46,247 nt of DNA from Deltaproteobacteria bacterium Ga0077550 (GCA_001464385.1 LNFB01000227.1:1-46247), one strand, 5' to 3'. Shown: positions 1 through 8,263, numbered from the stretch's first letter. Program-made: numbers and translations. The notes: generated by a model from the letters alone, not told the origin.

Positions 1-303
1 GCGGCGGGCATCGCCCTCGAGCGCGGGCTCGCGGATCACCGGGTCGAGCGCCTCGACGACGCGGCGTACAACCTCGATCTCGGCGCGTACCACCTCGCGA
101 CGCTCATCGACAACTACGGCGGCGGCGACGAGCTCGACGCCGACGTCATCGGGCTCGCCGCGGCGGCCTACAACGGCGGGCCGCGCCGCGTCGAGGCGTG
201 GCTCGCCGGCGAGGCGCTCCCGGAGGAGACCGCCCGCTACCGCGAGGTCGTGGTCGCGATGTGGCAGGCCCGGCACGACGCCGAGGCGCCGCGCCTCGAC
301 TGA
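1..303 (+). CDS. Lytic transglycosylase SLT domain, C-terminal part (partial)
   Basis: The frame is open from the first base to a TGA at 301-303, so only about 100 C-terminal residues are present. The segment AAAAYNGGPRRVEAWL matches the AYNxGxxRVxxW signature that closes the goose-lysozyme-like SLT fold of soluble lytic transglycosylases. These enzymes cleave the MurNAc-GlcNAc bond of peptidoglycan in the periplasm to leave 1,6-anhydro ends. The catalytic Glu would lie upstream of the window and is not seen. The preceding helix with NLDLGAYHLATLIDNYGG is also typical of the family. The family call is firm; the subfamily cannot be given from this fragment. Confidence 0.8.
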   Translation, partial: AAGIALERGLADHRVERLDDAAYNLDLGAYHLATLIDNYGGGDELDADVIGLAAAAYNGGPRRVEAWLAGEALPEETARYREVVVAMWQARHDAEAPRLD

Positions 304-409
304 CGGCGAGCGGGAACTCGGCCGCGCGGCTCGACGCACCGCGGAACCAGCGTACCGCGCCCGCGTGCGGGCGACCCCGCGTGCGGGGCCATCGGTGGCC
401 GGGATCCGG

Positions 410-415
410 TACAGT
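410..415 (+). promoter_or_regulatory. -10-like TACAGT nine bases before the carboxypeptidase start
   Basis: The hexamer TACAGT matches TANNNT and lies 9 nt before the ATG at 425 in otherwise very GC-rich DNA. Transcription would begin about 3 nt before the ATG or at it. No Shine-Dalgarno is visible, so a leaderless or near-leaderless mRNA is inferred. Confidence 0.4.
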
Positions 416-424
416 CCGCGGCGC

Positions 425-1924
425 ATGTTGTTGACGCGCGCCGAGGCCACTGGGTTCCGCGAGACCTCTCTGCACGCCGACGTGATGGCGTTCGTCGCCG
501 CGCTCGATGCCCGCGCCGATCCGCGGCTGTTCGTGACGCGCTTCGGCGAGAGCCCGCAGGGTCGCGCGCTGCCGCTGCTGGTGCTCTCGGAGCGCGGCGT
601 GCAGACCCCGGAGCAGGCCCGCGCGCTCGGTCGCCCGGTCGTGTTGATGCTGGACGGCATCCACCCCGGCGAGGTCGAGGGCAAGGAGGCGAGCCTCGCC
701 TTCGTCCGCGACCTGCTCGACGGCGAGCACGCCGATCTGCTCCGGCACCTCACACTGCTGGTGGTGCCGCTGTTCAACCCCGACGGCAACGACGCGCTCG
801 ATCCGGCCAACCGCCGCCTCGATCTCGCCAAGCTCTCCGGGCAGCTCGGCCCCGTGGTCGGCACGCGGACGCAGAGCCACGGCATCAACCTCAACCGCGA
901 CTACCTGCGCCAGGGCGCGCCCGAGATGCGCGCGCTGCAATCGGGCGTGTGCATCCCGTGGCAGCCCGATCTCACGATCGACAACCACGCCACCAACGGC
1001 AGCGTGCACCGCTTCCACATGACGGTCGACGTGCCGCACACCGTGGGCTCGGGGCGCGCCGAGCCGATCGAGTTCATGCGCGGCCGCGTGGTGCCCGAGG
1101 TGATGGCGGCGGTGAAGCGCCGCGGCTTCGACTCGGGCTGGTACGGCAACTTCGCCGAGGACGAGCGCGTGCTCGACGGCGGCGGCGACGTCGACCCCAG
1201 CACCGGCGTCGGCGAGGGCTGGATGACGTATCCGCACCACCCGCGCTTCGGCTCGAACTACCGCGGGCTGACCAACCGCCTCGATCTGCTGCTCGAGTGC
1301 TACAGCTACCTCAGCTTCGAACAGCGGGTCGCCACCGCGAGCGCGTGGCAGATCGAGACGCTCGGCTGGGTCGCCGCCCACCCCGACGACGTGCTCGAGG
1401 TCGTGGCGGCCAGTCGTCGCCCGCCCGATCGCATCGCGGTGCGCTACCGACTCGACGCGTTCGAGCGCCCCGTCGAGATCCTCACCCGCACGCCGCGGAC
1501 GCTCGAGGGCGCGCCGAGCTCGGTGCACCTGCCCCACTTCGCGCGGTTCGTCGGCACCGTCGTCGTCGATCGGCCGAGCGCGTATCTCGTACCGGCGGTC
1601 GTCGGCGAGCACCTGCAGCGCCACGGGCTCGCGGTGCAGTCCGCGATCGGGCGCATGGACTGTCAGGTCGCGCGCATCGAGACGCTCGGCGCCGCGGTGG
1701 GCCGCGGCATCCTCGAGGCCGCGGGCACCGGCGATCTCGGCGTGTCGTGGCACGACGAGCTGCGCGACGTCCCGCCGGGCTGGATGCGCGTCGAGACCGA
1801 TCAGCCGCTGGGGGCGATCGCGACGTACCTGTGCGAGCCGCAGAGCGACGACGGCCTGGTCGAGAACGGCCTGGTCGACGCGCCCGCGGTGGGCGACGAG
1901 TTCCCGGCCTGGCGCGTGGTGTAG
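425..1924 (+). CDS. M14-family zinc carboxypeptidase
   Basis: A 499-residue protein of the M14 metallocarboxypeptidase fold. The first zinc motif is HPGE (H80, E83 in GIHPGEVEGKEA), a substrate-binding NLNRDY lies at about 155-160, the third zinc ligand is probably H188 in TIDNHATNG, and LLECYSY around E291 is the likely catalytic glutamate region. The family hydrolyses C-terminal or gamma-linked peptide bonds using one Zn2+. No signal peptide is obvious at the chosen start, so it may be cytoplasmic or its export is not recognised. The ATG at 425 is chosen over an upstream in-frame GTG at 365 because family-like sequence begins there and a -10-like TACAGT ends just before it. The exact substrate is unknown. 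Confidence 0.8.
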   Translation: MLLTRAEATGFRETSLHADVMAFVAALDARADPRLFVTRFGESPQGRALPLLVLSERGVQTPEQARALGRPVVLMLDGIHPGEVEGKEASLAFVRDLLDGEHADLLRHLTLLVVPLFNPDGNDALDPANRRLDLAKLSGQLGPVVGTRTQSHGINLNRDYLRQGAPEMRALQSGVCIPWQPDLTIDNHATNGSVHRFHMTVDVPHTVGSGRAEPIEFMRGRVVPEVMAAVKRRGFDSGWYGNFAEDERVLDGGGDVDPSTGVGEGWMTYPHHPRFGSNYRGLTNRLDLLLECYSYLSFEQRVATASAWQIETLGWVAAHPDDVLEVVAASRRPPDRIAVRYRLDAFERPVEILTRTPRTLEGAPSSVHLPHFARFVGTVVVDRPSAYLVPAVVGEHLQRHGLAVQSAIGRMDCQVARIETLGAAVGRGILEAAGTGDLGVSWHDELRDVPPGWMRVETDQPLGAIATYLCEPQSDDGLVENGLVDAPAVGDEFPAWRVV

Positions 1925-1929
1925 GGGTC

Positions 1930-2904
1930 GTGATCGCAGCGTCGATCCTCGCCGCGACGCTCGCCGCCCCGCTCGAGCTCGGCTGGCGCGCGCCCGATTC
2001 CTGCCCTGACGTCACGGGCGCGCGGGCGACGATCGACGCGCTGCTCGACGGCCACGCGCCCGACCCGGCGCGCCGCGTCACGGCCGACGTGGTGATCGAG
2101 GCCGACGCCGCCGGGTTCCTCGCCCGCGTGCGCATCACCGATGGGGACGCTGTGGGCGAGCGAGAGGTCGTGGCGCCCACGTGCGAGGAGGTCGCGGATG
2201 CGTCGGCGTTGATCGTCGCGATGGCGATCGATCCGCGGCTCGGTGGATCCGACGCGCCGGTGCCGGACGTCCCGCAGGCGATCGACACCGCCGTGCCGGT
2301 CCCCGTCGTGCCCACCGCGACGGGCGAGCGCACCGCGGTGGCCCCGGCGACGCCGCGCACCGCGGACGATCCCCCCGCCGTTCGCCCCGCCCGCGCGCGA
2401 CTGCGGGGCCTCGTCCGCGCGTCCGCGGGCGTGGGCGTGGGCACCGTGCCGAGGACCGCCACCGGCGTCGTCGCGATCGGCCTCGGCGTCGCCGGGGCGC
2501 GCTGGCGCGCCGAGCTCGACGCCGATGTGTGGACACCGACGCGCCGCGACGACGCGACGATCGGAGTGCAGGTCACCGGGTGGAGCCTCGGCGTGCGCGG
2601 CTGCGGCTCACCGCTCGCGCGTCGCCTCGAGATCCCGCTGTGCATCGGCGCGCGCGTCGGGGCCGCCCATGGCCGCGGCCACGGCGATCTCGTCCCCCAC
2701 CGCCGGGTCGCGCCGTGGCTGTCGGCCACCCTGGGCGCGGGGCTGTGGGGCTGGATCACGCCGCGGTTCGCCCTCGCCCTCGACGTCGACACCGTAGTCG
2801 CCCTGACCCGGCCCGCGTTCGTCGTGCAGCCCTCGGAGTTCGTGGTCAGGACGCCGCGGGCGGGCGTTCGCGCGGTGTTCGGCCCGGTGCTGCGATGGCC
2901 GTGA
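1930..2904 (+). CDS. Exported protein of the ECF cassette, probable C-terminal beta-barrel-like region
   Basis: A 324-residue protein from a GTG five bases after the carboxypeptidase stop. The N-terminus (MIAASILAATLAAPLELGW) looks like a short signal peptide. It is followed by WRAPDSCPD and a CEEVADASALIVAMAIDP segment with paired cysteines, a pattern I associate with myxobacterial exported proteins encoded beside ECF sigma genes. After a Pro/Ala/Thr-rich linker (about 110-160) the rest alternates short hydrophobic and polar runs, as outer-membrane beta-strands do. It overlaps the sigma gene by 10 bp, so the two are probably cotranscribed. The function is unknown; sensing or transducing an envelope signal is inference from position. 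The frame stays open upstream, so the start is uncertain. Confidence 0.6.
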   Translation: MIAASILAATLAAPLELGWRAPDSCPDVTGARATIDALLDGHAPDPARRVTADVVIEADAAGFLARVRITDGDAVGEREVVAPTCEEVADASALIVAMAIDPRLGGSDAPVPDVPQAIDTAVPVPVVPTATGERTAVAPATPRTADDPPAVRPARARLRGLVRASAGVGVGTVPRTATGVVAIGLGVAGARWRAELDADVWTPTRRDDATIGVQVTGWSLGVRGCGSPLARRLEIPLCIGARVGAAHGRGHGDLVPHRRVAPWLSATLGAGLWGWITPRFALALDVDTVVALTRPAFVVQPSEFVVRTPRAGVRAVFGPVLRWP

Positions 2905-3491
2905 CGGAACCTCCGGGGGACGGACATCCACCCGTCGTGGCGGCCGCGCCCGCGCACGCATCCCGACCCGGGACCCCCGTCCCACCCCTGGGCGAGCTGT
3001 ATCGCCGCCACGCGGATTTCGTGTGGCGGGTGCTGCGTCGCTTCGGCGTGCCGGACGAGGCGCTCGAGGACGTCGTGCACGAGGTCTTCATGATCGTGCG
3101 CCGCCGCCTGCCCGAATTCGACGGCCGCGCGGAGCCGACGACGTGGCTGTTCGCGATCGCCCGCGGCGTCGCGTCGAACGTGCGACGCGGGCGCGCGCGC
3201 GCCGAGGCCCGCGCGCACCTCGTCCCGGTCTCGGATCCGCCGCCGGCGCCCGACCAGGCGATCGAGCGCGCCGAGGCGATCGCCTGCGTCGCGGCCTTCC
3301 TCGCCGAGCTCGATCCGGATCAGCGCCGCGTGTTCGAGCTCGTCGACATCGAGGGGCTGCGCGGGCCCGAGGTCGCCGAGCTCCTCGCGACCAACCTCAA
3401 CGTCGTGTACTCGCGGCTCCGCCTGGCGCGGCGCAAGTTCGAGGCGTTCATCGACGCGCGCCGGGGCGCGCACCCGAGGCGGACCCCATGA
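2895..3491 (+). CDS. ECF-type RNA polymerase sigma factor
   Basis: A sigma-70 family extracytoplasmic-function factor of 198 residues from the ATG at 2895. Region 2 runs from about residue 33 (LGELYRRHADFVWRVL) through VVHEVFMIVRRRLPEF and TTWLFAIARGVASNVRR. Region 4 is ELDPDQRRVFELVDIEGLRGPEVAELLATNLNVVYSRLRLARRKF with its helix-turn-helix. Region 2.2 (EALEDVVHEVF) keeps the usual acidic residues, unlike the second ECF factor in this window. The stop overlaps the next start (ATGA), indicating coupling to the probable anti-sigma gene. The first 30 residues are unlike sigma sequence and overlap a promoter-like element, so an in-frame GTG at 2937 (residue 15) is a credible alternative start. 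Confidence 0.9.
   Translation: MAVTEPPGDGHPPVVAAAPAHASRPGTPVPPLGELYRRHADFVWRVLRRFGVPDEALEDVVHEVFMIVRRRLPEFDGRAEPTTWLFAIARGVASNVRRGRARAEARAHLVPVSDPPPAPDQAIERAEAIACVAAFLAELDPDQRRVFELVDIEGLRGPEVAELLATNLNVVYSRLRLARRKFEAFIDARRGAHPRRTP
2901..2940 (+). promoter_or_regulatory. ECF-associated 40-bp element, copy 1
   Basis: Blocks TGACGGAAC, CGGACATCCACC and GTCGT recur with identical spacing at 4288-4327, with 32 of 40 positions identical by my count. GGAAC and CGTC are the classic ECF -35 and -10 words, although the gap between them (22 bp) is longer than the usual 16-17. This copy lies over the first codons of the sigma gene, which suggests autoregulation and questions the ATG at 2895. Confidence 0.5.
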
Positions 3492-4291
3492 TCGACGACG
3501 ACCGCGACGACGCCACCCTCGAGCCCGCGCCCCTGCGCGCCGACGCGGCGCGGATGCTCGCGAACTGGCGCGAGGCCGAGGCCATGCCGCGCGCGGCCAA
3601 GCTCCGCGTGGGGCGAGCGATCGAGGACGTTCCGCAACCCTCGGCGCCGCGGCCGGTCGCCGTGTGGGCGTGGGCGGTGGCGCTCGCGGCCGCGGTGCTG
3701 CTGCTGTGGTGGGGCGCGGTGCGGCTGCAGCAATCCCCGCGCGAGGCCCACGGCTCGCAGGCCGCCGACGTCGTGACGCCGCAGGGGCCTGCGGTCCTCG
3801 ACGCGCCGCCGGATCGGCCGATCCCCGCAGAGCTCGCGCCGGTGATCCCGAGCACGGCACCCGTCGACATCGACGCCTCGCCTTCGGCCGGACGTGCACC
3901 GCCGCGCACCGCGGTCGCCCCCGAGGATCGACCGACCGACGACGCGATCGACGACGCGATTGGCGACGCGAACGGCGACGCGATTGGCGACGCGACCGGC
4001 GACGCGACCGACGACGCCGAGGCCCGATCGCTCCGCGAGCGCGAGCTCGTCGTCGAGGCGTGGTCGGCCCTCGCCTCGGGCGATCCCGACACCGCGCGTC
4101 GGCGTGCCGAGGAGCACCGCCGCACGTTCCCGTCGGGCGCCCTAGGCCCCGAGCGCGACGCGATCACGGTCATCGCCGGCTGCAAGCTGCGTGAGCCCGA
4201 CGCGGTCGCCCGCGCGCGCGCCTGGATCGACGCCCAGCCGCGCTCGCCGCTGGTGGGCCGCGTGCGCACGGCGTGCCTGCCGACGCCGTGA
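3488..4291 (+). CDS. Single-span membrane protein, probable anti-sigma factor
   Basis: A 267-residue protein whose ATG overlaps the sigma stop. Residues 1-56 are hydrophilic and probably cytoplasmic, 57-78 (VAVWAWAVALAAAVLLLWWGAV) form one transmembrane helix, then comes a Pro/Ala-rich stretch. An acidic repeat of D-x-x-x/GDA type (about 152-178) is followed by a helical tail (SLRERELVVEAWSALASGDPDTARRRAEEHRRTFP) resembling a TPR-like hairpin. This topology and the ATGA coupling fit a membrane anti-sigma factor that holds the upstream ECF factor. No ZAS zinc motif is visible, so the role rests on context. TPR-like tails after one span are common in such myxobacterial partners. Confidence 0.6.
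   Translation: MIDDDRDDATLEPAPLRADAARMLANWREAEAMPRAAKLRVGRAIEDVPQPSAPRPVAVWAWAVALAAAVLLLWWGAVRLQQSPREAHGSQAADVVTPQGPAVLDAPPDRPIPAELAPVIPSTAPVDIDASPSAGRAPPRTAVAPEDRPTDDAIDDAIGDANGDAIGDATGDATDDAEARSLRERELVVEAWSALASGDPDTARRRAEEHRRTFPSGALGPERDAITVIAGCKLREPDAVARARAWIDAQPRSPLVGRVRTACLPTP
3939..4018 (+). repeat. In-frame 12-bp repeats encoding acidic DAIGDATG-like units
   Basis: Successive units close to GACGCGATTGGC encode D-A-I/T/N-G/D tetrapeptides in the extracytoplasmic linker of the probable anti-sigma factor. The unit is a multiple of three, so copy-number change would alter linker length without shifting the frame. Confidence 0.6.
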
Positions 4292-4327
4292 CGGAACCCG
4301 TCGGGCGCGGACATCCACCGGTCGTAG
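4288..4327 (+). promoter_or_regulatory. ECF-associated 40-bp element, copy 2, before the Cys-rich lipoprotein gene
   Basis: This is the second copy of the element at 2901-2940 and begins over the stop of the probable anti-sigma gene. It ends 28 bp before the ATG at 4356, and a TAGGTT hexamer overlaps its right end (4325-4330). The position fits a promoter for the lipoprotein gene that the nearby ECF factor could read. It is the only gene in the window with this element apart from the sigma gene itself. Confidence 0.55.
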
Positions 4328-4355
4328 GTTGGATATGCACGACGTAGGAACTCCC

Positions 4356-5183
4356 ATGAACACGATGATGATGGTGCTCGCGCGGCGTTGGACGGTCTTC
4401 GCGGGCACGACGGTGGTGGCAGTGGTGACGCAGGTCGCCTGCGCGCTCGATCCGGAGAATGTCGGCGACGACCCGACCGGCGGCGGCTCGGGCTCGGCGA
4501 GCTCGGGCTCCGAGAGCTCGGGTTCGATGAGCTCGACGAGCGGAAGCGAGGACCCGACCGGCCAGGACACGACCGGCGGCCCCCCGGCTCCGATCGACGT
4601 CGGCTGCGAGGGCGAGGTCGAGATCATGCAGTTCGACGGCGTCACGCCGAGCGGCTTCCGCGAGTGCGCCGATGGGTTCGTTCACCTCTGGCAAGAGCAG
4701 ACGTGCCTCATCCCCGAGGCGCCCGCGACGTGCAGCACGGACCAGGGGGACACCTGCTCGTCCTCGGCCGACTGCACCGAGTTCCCCAACGGCGCGTGCC
4801 TCGACGATCCGTCGATCCTCGCCGGCTGCGGCTGCGTCTACGGCTGCGAGACGAGCGCGGATTGTGCCCAAGGCGAGGTCTGTGCGTGCACCGGCGCGGT
4901 CGATCCCTGGCCGGTCTGCGTGCCCGCCGGCTGCACCGATCCGCTCGGCTGCGGCGACGAGGATCCGCAGGACGGCGTCGATGCCCTGTGCGGCCTCGGC
5001 ATCAAGCAGTACCTCTGCGGCAACCTCGAGATCGCGCTGGCGTGCCTGACCCCGCAATCCGAGTGCCGCGACACGTGTCCGGCGGAGCTCACCTGCTTCG
5101 ACGAAATGCAGGCCCCGCCCTGCAACATCGTCGACGGCGCGTGGGCGTGCGACATCGATGCGCTGTGCGACGACTGCGGCTGA
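4356..5183 (+). CDS. Cys-rich secreted or lipoprotein, likely target of the adjacent ECF factor
   Basis: A 275-residue protein. The N-terminus is hydrophobic (WTVFAGTTVVAVVTQVAC) and ends at a cysteine that may be lipidated, although Q at -3 makes a poor lipobox. A Gly/Ser linker (GSGSASSGSESSGSMSS) leads into a domain with about 30 cysteines, including CGCVYGCETSADCAQGEVCAC, which resembles disulfide-knotted myxobacterial surface domains. An AGGAA lies 7 nt before the ATG at 4356, favouring it over the in-frame ATG at 4335. The gene follows the ECF cassette and carries the same upstream element, so it is probably in that regulon. The molecular function is unknown. Confidence 0.65.
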   Translation: MNTMMMVLARRWTVFAGTTVVAVVTQVACALDPENVGDDPTGGGSGSASSGSESSGSMSSTSGSEDPTGQDTTGGPPAPIDVGCEGEVEIMQFDGVTPSGFRECADGFVHLWQEQTCLIPEAPATCSTDQGDTCSSSADCTEFPNGACLDDPSILAGCGCVYGCETSADCAQGEVCACTGAVDPWPVCVPAGCTDPLGCGDEDPQDGVDALCGLGIKQYLCGNLEIALACLTPQSECRDTCPAELTCFDEMQAPPCNIVDGAWACDIDALCDDCG

Positions 5184-5193
5184 AGGCTCCCGG

Positions 5194-5216
5194 ACCCGCC
5201 GCTCACCCCGGCGGGT
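5194..5216. terminator. Hairpin between convergent genes
   Basis: ACCCGCCG pairs with CGGCGGGT around a 7-nt loop, a perfect 8-bp stem between the lipoprotein gene ending at 5183 and the convergent gene ending at 5203. No T tract follows on either side, so a bidirectional terminator role is only likely. Confidence 0.4.
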
Positions 5217-6552
5217 TCACGACCAGGCCCAGCCCCGCACCCGTCATGTCCGAGTACGTGTACGGCTGCACCAAGCCCTCGACCGTCGTCACGGCGTAGT
5301 CGTCGGGGTCGACGCGGTAGGCCCGCTCGGCGTCGCGATCGACGACCCAGATCATCCCATCGGCGTCGACGCTGACGCCGACCGGCGTCGCGCAGCCGGG
5401 GAGTTCGATGTGGCCGTCGACGAGCTCGTCGGCGAGGGTGTCGTAGCGCATCAGTCCGCACGGCCCGTTGCCGGCGACCCACGCGTGGCCCTCGGCATCG
5501 ACGGCGAGGCCGCGCAGCCGCGACGGTCCGCCGTCGGTGCCACCCTTGTCGACCCACGCCGCGGTCGTGCGGTCGAAGTTCCACAGCTTGCCGTCGTAGC
5601 CGGCGACCCATGGATCGCCCGCGGCGTCCAACGCGATGCCATACATCACGTGCGAGACGGCGTTGTCCCAGCGCTCGACGCTGAAGTCGTCGCCGTCGAC
5701 GCGAAACATGCTGCCCGAGGTGCCGAGCGCCCAGAGATCGCCCGCTGCATCGGCCGCGCCCCCGTACGGGCCGTGCCCCCAGTTGTCGGGCCAGTCCTCG
5801 ATCACGGCCTCGCCCAGCGTCGTGCCGTCGACGCCGGAGATCTTGCGGATCGTCGCGGAGCTCTCGGGCTGGTTGCGCCAGCTGACCCACAGATCGACCC
5901 CGGTCACGGCGCACGTGTCCAGATCGAGCGTGCCGCCGGTCCACGCGGTCGCCCGCGGGCCCCCGGTGCTGCCGGCGATCGAGGCGTCGAAGCTGGTCGA
6001 CGCGTGCCAGAGCACGCATTCGTCCGCGCCCCAGTCGAGCACGTCGTCCGCGCCGCTCGAGGTCCGGATCTCGCCGTCTCCGTCGGCGTCGATGCAACCG
6101 GCGAGCGTCCCGGCGATCTTCGTGATCGAGCCGCGGCGGTTGCTCACCGCGACGTCGCCCGCGAGGTTCACCGCCGTGCGCGAGGGATCGGGGCCGTCGG
6201 GGCCTGTGCGGTAGCGGGCCAGCTCGACGGCGCTGCCGGTGTCGATCTTCGACACCGTGCCCTCGGGGCTGTTCGCGATCCAGATGATCGAGAACGCCGT
6301 CGTCACCTCGCCGTCGCTGCAGTCCAGCGTGCCCGTGGGGCTGCCGACGTCGTACTTGGTCGGCCTGGGACCGTCGTCGTCGCCGTCGTCGTCGGCCGCG
6401 GTGGTCCCGTCGTCGACCGCGCGCCCGCTCGCGTCGCTCGCATCGACGACGATGCCGCTGGTGCCGACATCGGTGTCCTCGACCGGCGCATCGGCGCGGC
6501 CGCAGGCGAGCAGTCCGGACGACACCCAGCTCCATCGCGCGAAGGACGACAT
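5203..6552 (-). CDS. Lipoprotein with NHL/Vgb-like beta-propeller
   Basis: A 449-residue predicted lipoprotein. The signal ends in SSGLLAC, a good lipobox, followed by an acidic, Thr-rich linker (about 25-70). The rest shows repeated blades of the type GDLWALGTSGSMFRVD, GDPWVAGYDGKLWNFD, GHAWVAGNGPCGLMRYD and GMIWVVDRDAERAYRVD, the D-G-x-x-W-V pattern of streptogramin-lyase/NHL-like propellers. Such domains bind ligands or polysaccharides in the envelope; the catalytic residues of Vgb lyases cannot be assigned here. The ATG at 6552 is chosen because the lipoprotein signal starts there, the longer frame upstream being Arg-rich read-through. The specific role is unknown. Confidence 0.7.
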   Translation of the reverse strand: MSSFARWSWVSSGLLACGRADAPVEDTDVGTSGIVVDASDASGRAVDDGTTAADDDGDDDGPRPTKYDVGSPTGTLDCSDGEVTTAFSIIWIANSPEGTVSKIDTGSAVELARYRTGPDGPDPSRTAVNLAGDVAVSNRRGSITKIAGTLAGCIDADGDGEIRTSSGADDVLDWGADECVLWHASTSFDASIAGSTGGPRATAWTGGTLDLDTCAVTGVDLWVSWRNQPESSATIRKISGVDGTTLGEAVIEDWPDNWGHGPYGGAADAAGDLWALGTSGSMFRVDGDDFSVERWDNAVSHVMYGIALDAAGDPWVAGYDGKLWNFDRTTAAWVDKGGTDGGPSRLRGLAVDAEGHAWVAGNGPCGLMRYDTLADELVDGHIELPGCATPVGVSVDADGMIWVVDRDAERAYRVDPDDYAVTTVEGLVQPYTYSDMTGAGLGLVVNPPG

Positions 6553-6661
6553 GCGGGCAAGATGTCGGCCGAGGTCGCGCCGAGCTTGAGGCCGGGACCG
6601 CGCGATCACGGATCGGCGCCCCGAAACCGGCCGCCTCCCCCGCGCGAGCCGCCGCGGCAGA

Positions 6662-7684
6662 CTACGGCGACACGTACGCCACGTGCGTTCCGTCGGCGTC
6701 GAACACGTCGGTGCCCCCATCGACGTCGAGGAACACGTACTCGCCGACGGTCGAGAGCCACTCGTCGCGACGCGGCCCTCCCCCGCTGCCGCCGATCATG
6801 CGCTCGCGGCCGTGCAGGCACCCGATCTCCGGCTCGGACGCCTCGCGGTGCCAGAGCGGCGCGCCGCTGCTGTCGAGGGCGAACAGCTCGCGACCGACGC
6901 GGTGGTGGACGCGCGTGGGGGTGCGCCGGATCTCCCGCGCCGCGGAGGTTTCTTCGCGGCGCGGCGGCGCGAACAGGCGATCGAACACCTCGGCGGGCAC
7001 GATCCGCGGCTGCAGGTGGGCGTCGTGCCGGGGCACGTCGATCGACCAGGCCTCCTGCGCGCCCCGGGCGTGCACGGCCGTGTGGAGGTCCCAGCAGTGG
7101 AGCTGCAGATCGAAGGTCGCGTCGGGCAGATCGTCGCTCGCGATCCTCCGCTCGAACTCGTCGACGATCTCACCGGTCCTGCGCGACAACGAGACCACGC
7201 GGACGACGCGGCGATCGTGGGCGGCGATCGTCATCTCGTCGCCGCACCAGCTCGTCCAGCGGACGATCTCGGGGCTGAACCCGGCGCGGGCGAGACCACG
7301 ATCCCAGCGGGCGTCGGGGTTCGACGATCGGATCGCGATCTCGCCATCGTCGAGCAACCGCACGCCGATCCCCGACGCCCACGAGACGGGATCGGCCAGC
7401 GTCGACGTGCAGCCGAAACGACACCGATGATCCTCCACCACGGCGGTCGGCCACCGATCCCACACGAACGGGTGGTGCTGGCTGCCCTGCGACGAGTACT
7501 GCGCGCAGTCCGGCCAGACGATCGGGAGGTAGCGCTCGTCGGCTTCGGCCACGGCCGCGGGCGCGTCCACGGCCGCGGACGCGTCGACGGCCGCGGGCGC
7601 GTCGACGGTCGCGGGCACTGCGTCGGCCGGCTCCCCGGTCGGCGCGCACGCACACGCCAGCAGGACTGCGAACGTCGAGCGCAT
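6662..7684 (-). CDS. Putative lipoprotein of unknown function
   Basis: A 340-residue protein with signal MRSTFAVLLACAC; LLAC is a good lipobox. Residues about 15-48 are an Ala/Val/Asp/Pro-rich linker made of near-identical AAVDA repeats. The remaining region (about 50-340) contains scattered cysteines (WPDCAQYSSQG, HRCRFGCTSTL, WTSWCGDE), and a final segment EYVFLDVDGGTDVFDADGTHVAYV resembles a propeller-type blade. I do not recognise a family. A GGAG lies a few bases before the ATG at 7684, which supports that start over an upstream read-through. It is divergent from the small lipoprotein at 7832. Confidence 0.6.
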   Translation of the reverse strand: MRSTFAVLLACACAPTGEPADAVPATVDAPAAVDASAAVDAPAAVAEADERYLPIVWPDCAQYSSQGSQHHPFVWDRWPTAVVEDHRCRFGCTSTLADPVSWASGIGVRLLDDGEIAIRSSNPDARWDRGLARAGFSPEIVRWTSWCGDEMTIAAHDRRVVRVVSLSRRTGEIVDEFERRIASDDLPDATFDLQLHCWDLHTAVHARGAQEAWSIDVPRHDAHLQPRIVPAEVFDRLFAPPRREETSAAREIRRTPTRVHHRVGRELFALDSSGAPLWHREASEPEIGCLHGRERMIGGSGGGPRRDEWLSTVGEYVFLDVDGGTDVFDADGTHVAYVSP

Positions 7685-7820
7685 CGGAACTCCGTGTGAC
7701 CCGGACAGCCGCAGGGCCCGGAGGTTCCGGCGACCCACACCACGTGCGGTCGACGCGTCGTTGCACTTCTGCGAAGCCGCCTCGCACCGACGCAACGAGG
7801 TGACCTCGGGGGCTGCGGAC

Positions 7821-7826
7821 TACCAT
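7821..7826 (+). promoter_or_regulatory. -10-like TACCAT five bases before a lipoprotein start
   Basis: TACCAT ends 5 nt before the ATG at 7832, which would put the transcript start at or beside the start codon. No Shine-Dalgarno is seen, so a leaderless transcript is inferred. Confidence 0.4.
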
Positions 7827-7831
7827 GCGGC

Positions 7832-8263
7832 ATGAACTCGAGGCTCCCGTCGATCCTCCTCGGGCTGTTGCTGGCGGCCGGCTGTCGCGCCCACCCCTGC
7901 GGCGATCAGTCCGCAGAGCTGCCCGCCGTGCTGTCGTCGCTTCCTCTGCTCGAGGACGGCGGCAAGGTCTGCGACGCGCGCGACAGCGAGGCCACCATCC
8001 TCTACTGGGGCGACACGTCCAAGTCCAACGAGCTGAGCGCGACGCTGCTCGCCAAGATGGACGGCGCGGGCTGGGCCCAGCACGTGCCGTCGGGGCCCTA
8101 CGCGCCGCCGATGCGGGACGGCGAGCACTTCTTCCGCAAGGGCGCGGAGGAGCTCTACGTGTCGTTCGAGATGACCGAGACCCCGCGTCTGGGTTCGAAG
8201 CTGCTCGCCGACACCGTGCGCGTGGTGGTGCGCCACCACGCGACCGGGAAGACGCCGAACTGA
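7832..8263 (+). CDS. Small lipoprotein, unknown function
   Basis: A 143-residue protein with a clear lipoprotein signal (SILLGLLLAAGC). The mature part has three further cysteines near its start (HPCGDQ, KVCDARD) and a mixed alpha/beta pattern: ATILYWGDTSKSNELSATLL, then GWAQHVPSGPY, then EELYVSFEMTET and DTVRVVVRHHA. I do not recognise the family. The start is fixed by the signal peptide and by TACCAT immediately upstream. It converges on the lipoprotein at 8273 with 9 bp between stops. Confidence 0.65.
   Translation: MNSRLPSILLGLLLAAGCRAHPCGDQSAELPAVLSSLPLLEDGGKVCDARDSEATILYWGDTSKSNELSATLLAKMDGAGWAQHVPSGPYAPPMRDGEHFFRKGAEELYVSFEMTETPRLGSKLLADTVRVVVRHHATGKTPN

Noticed and set aside
2181..2894. 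Longer N-terminal frame for the first sigma factor
   Set aside because: It is read-through antiphase to the exported-protein gene and is Arg-rich.
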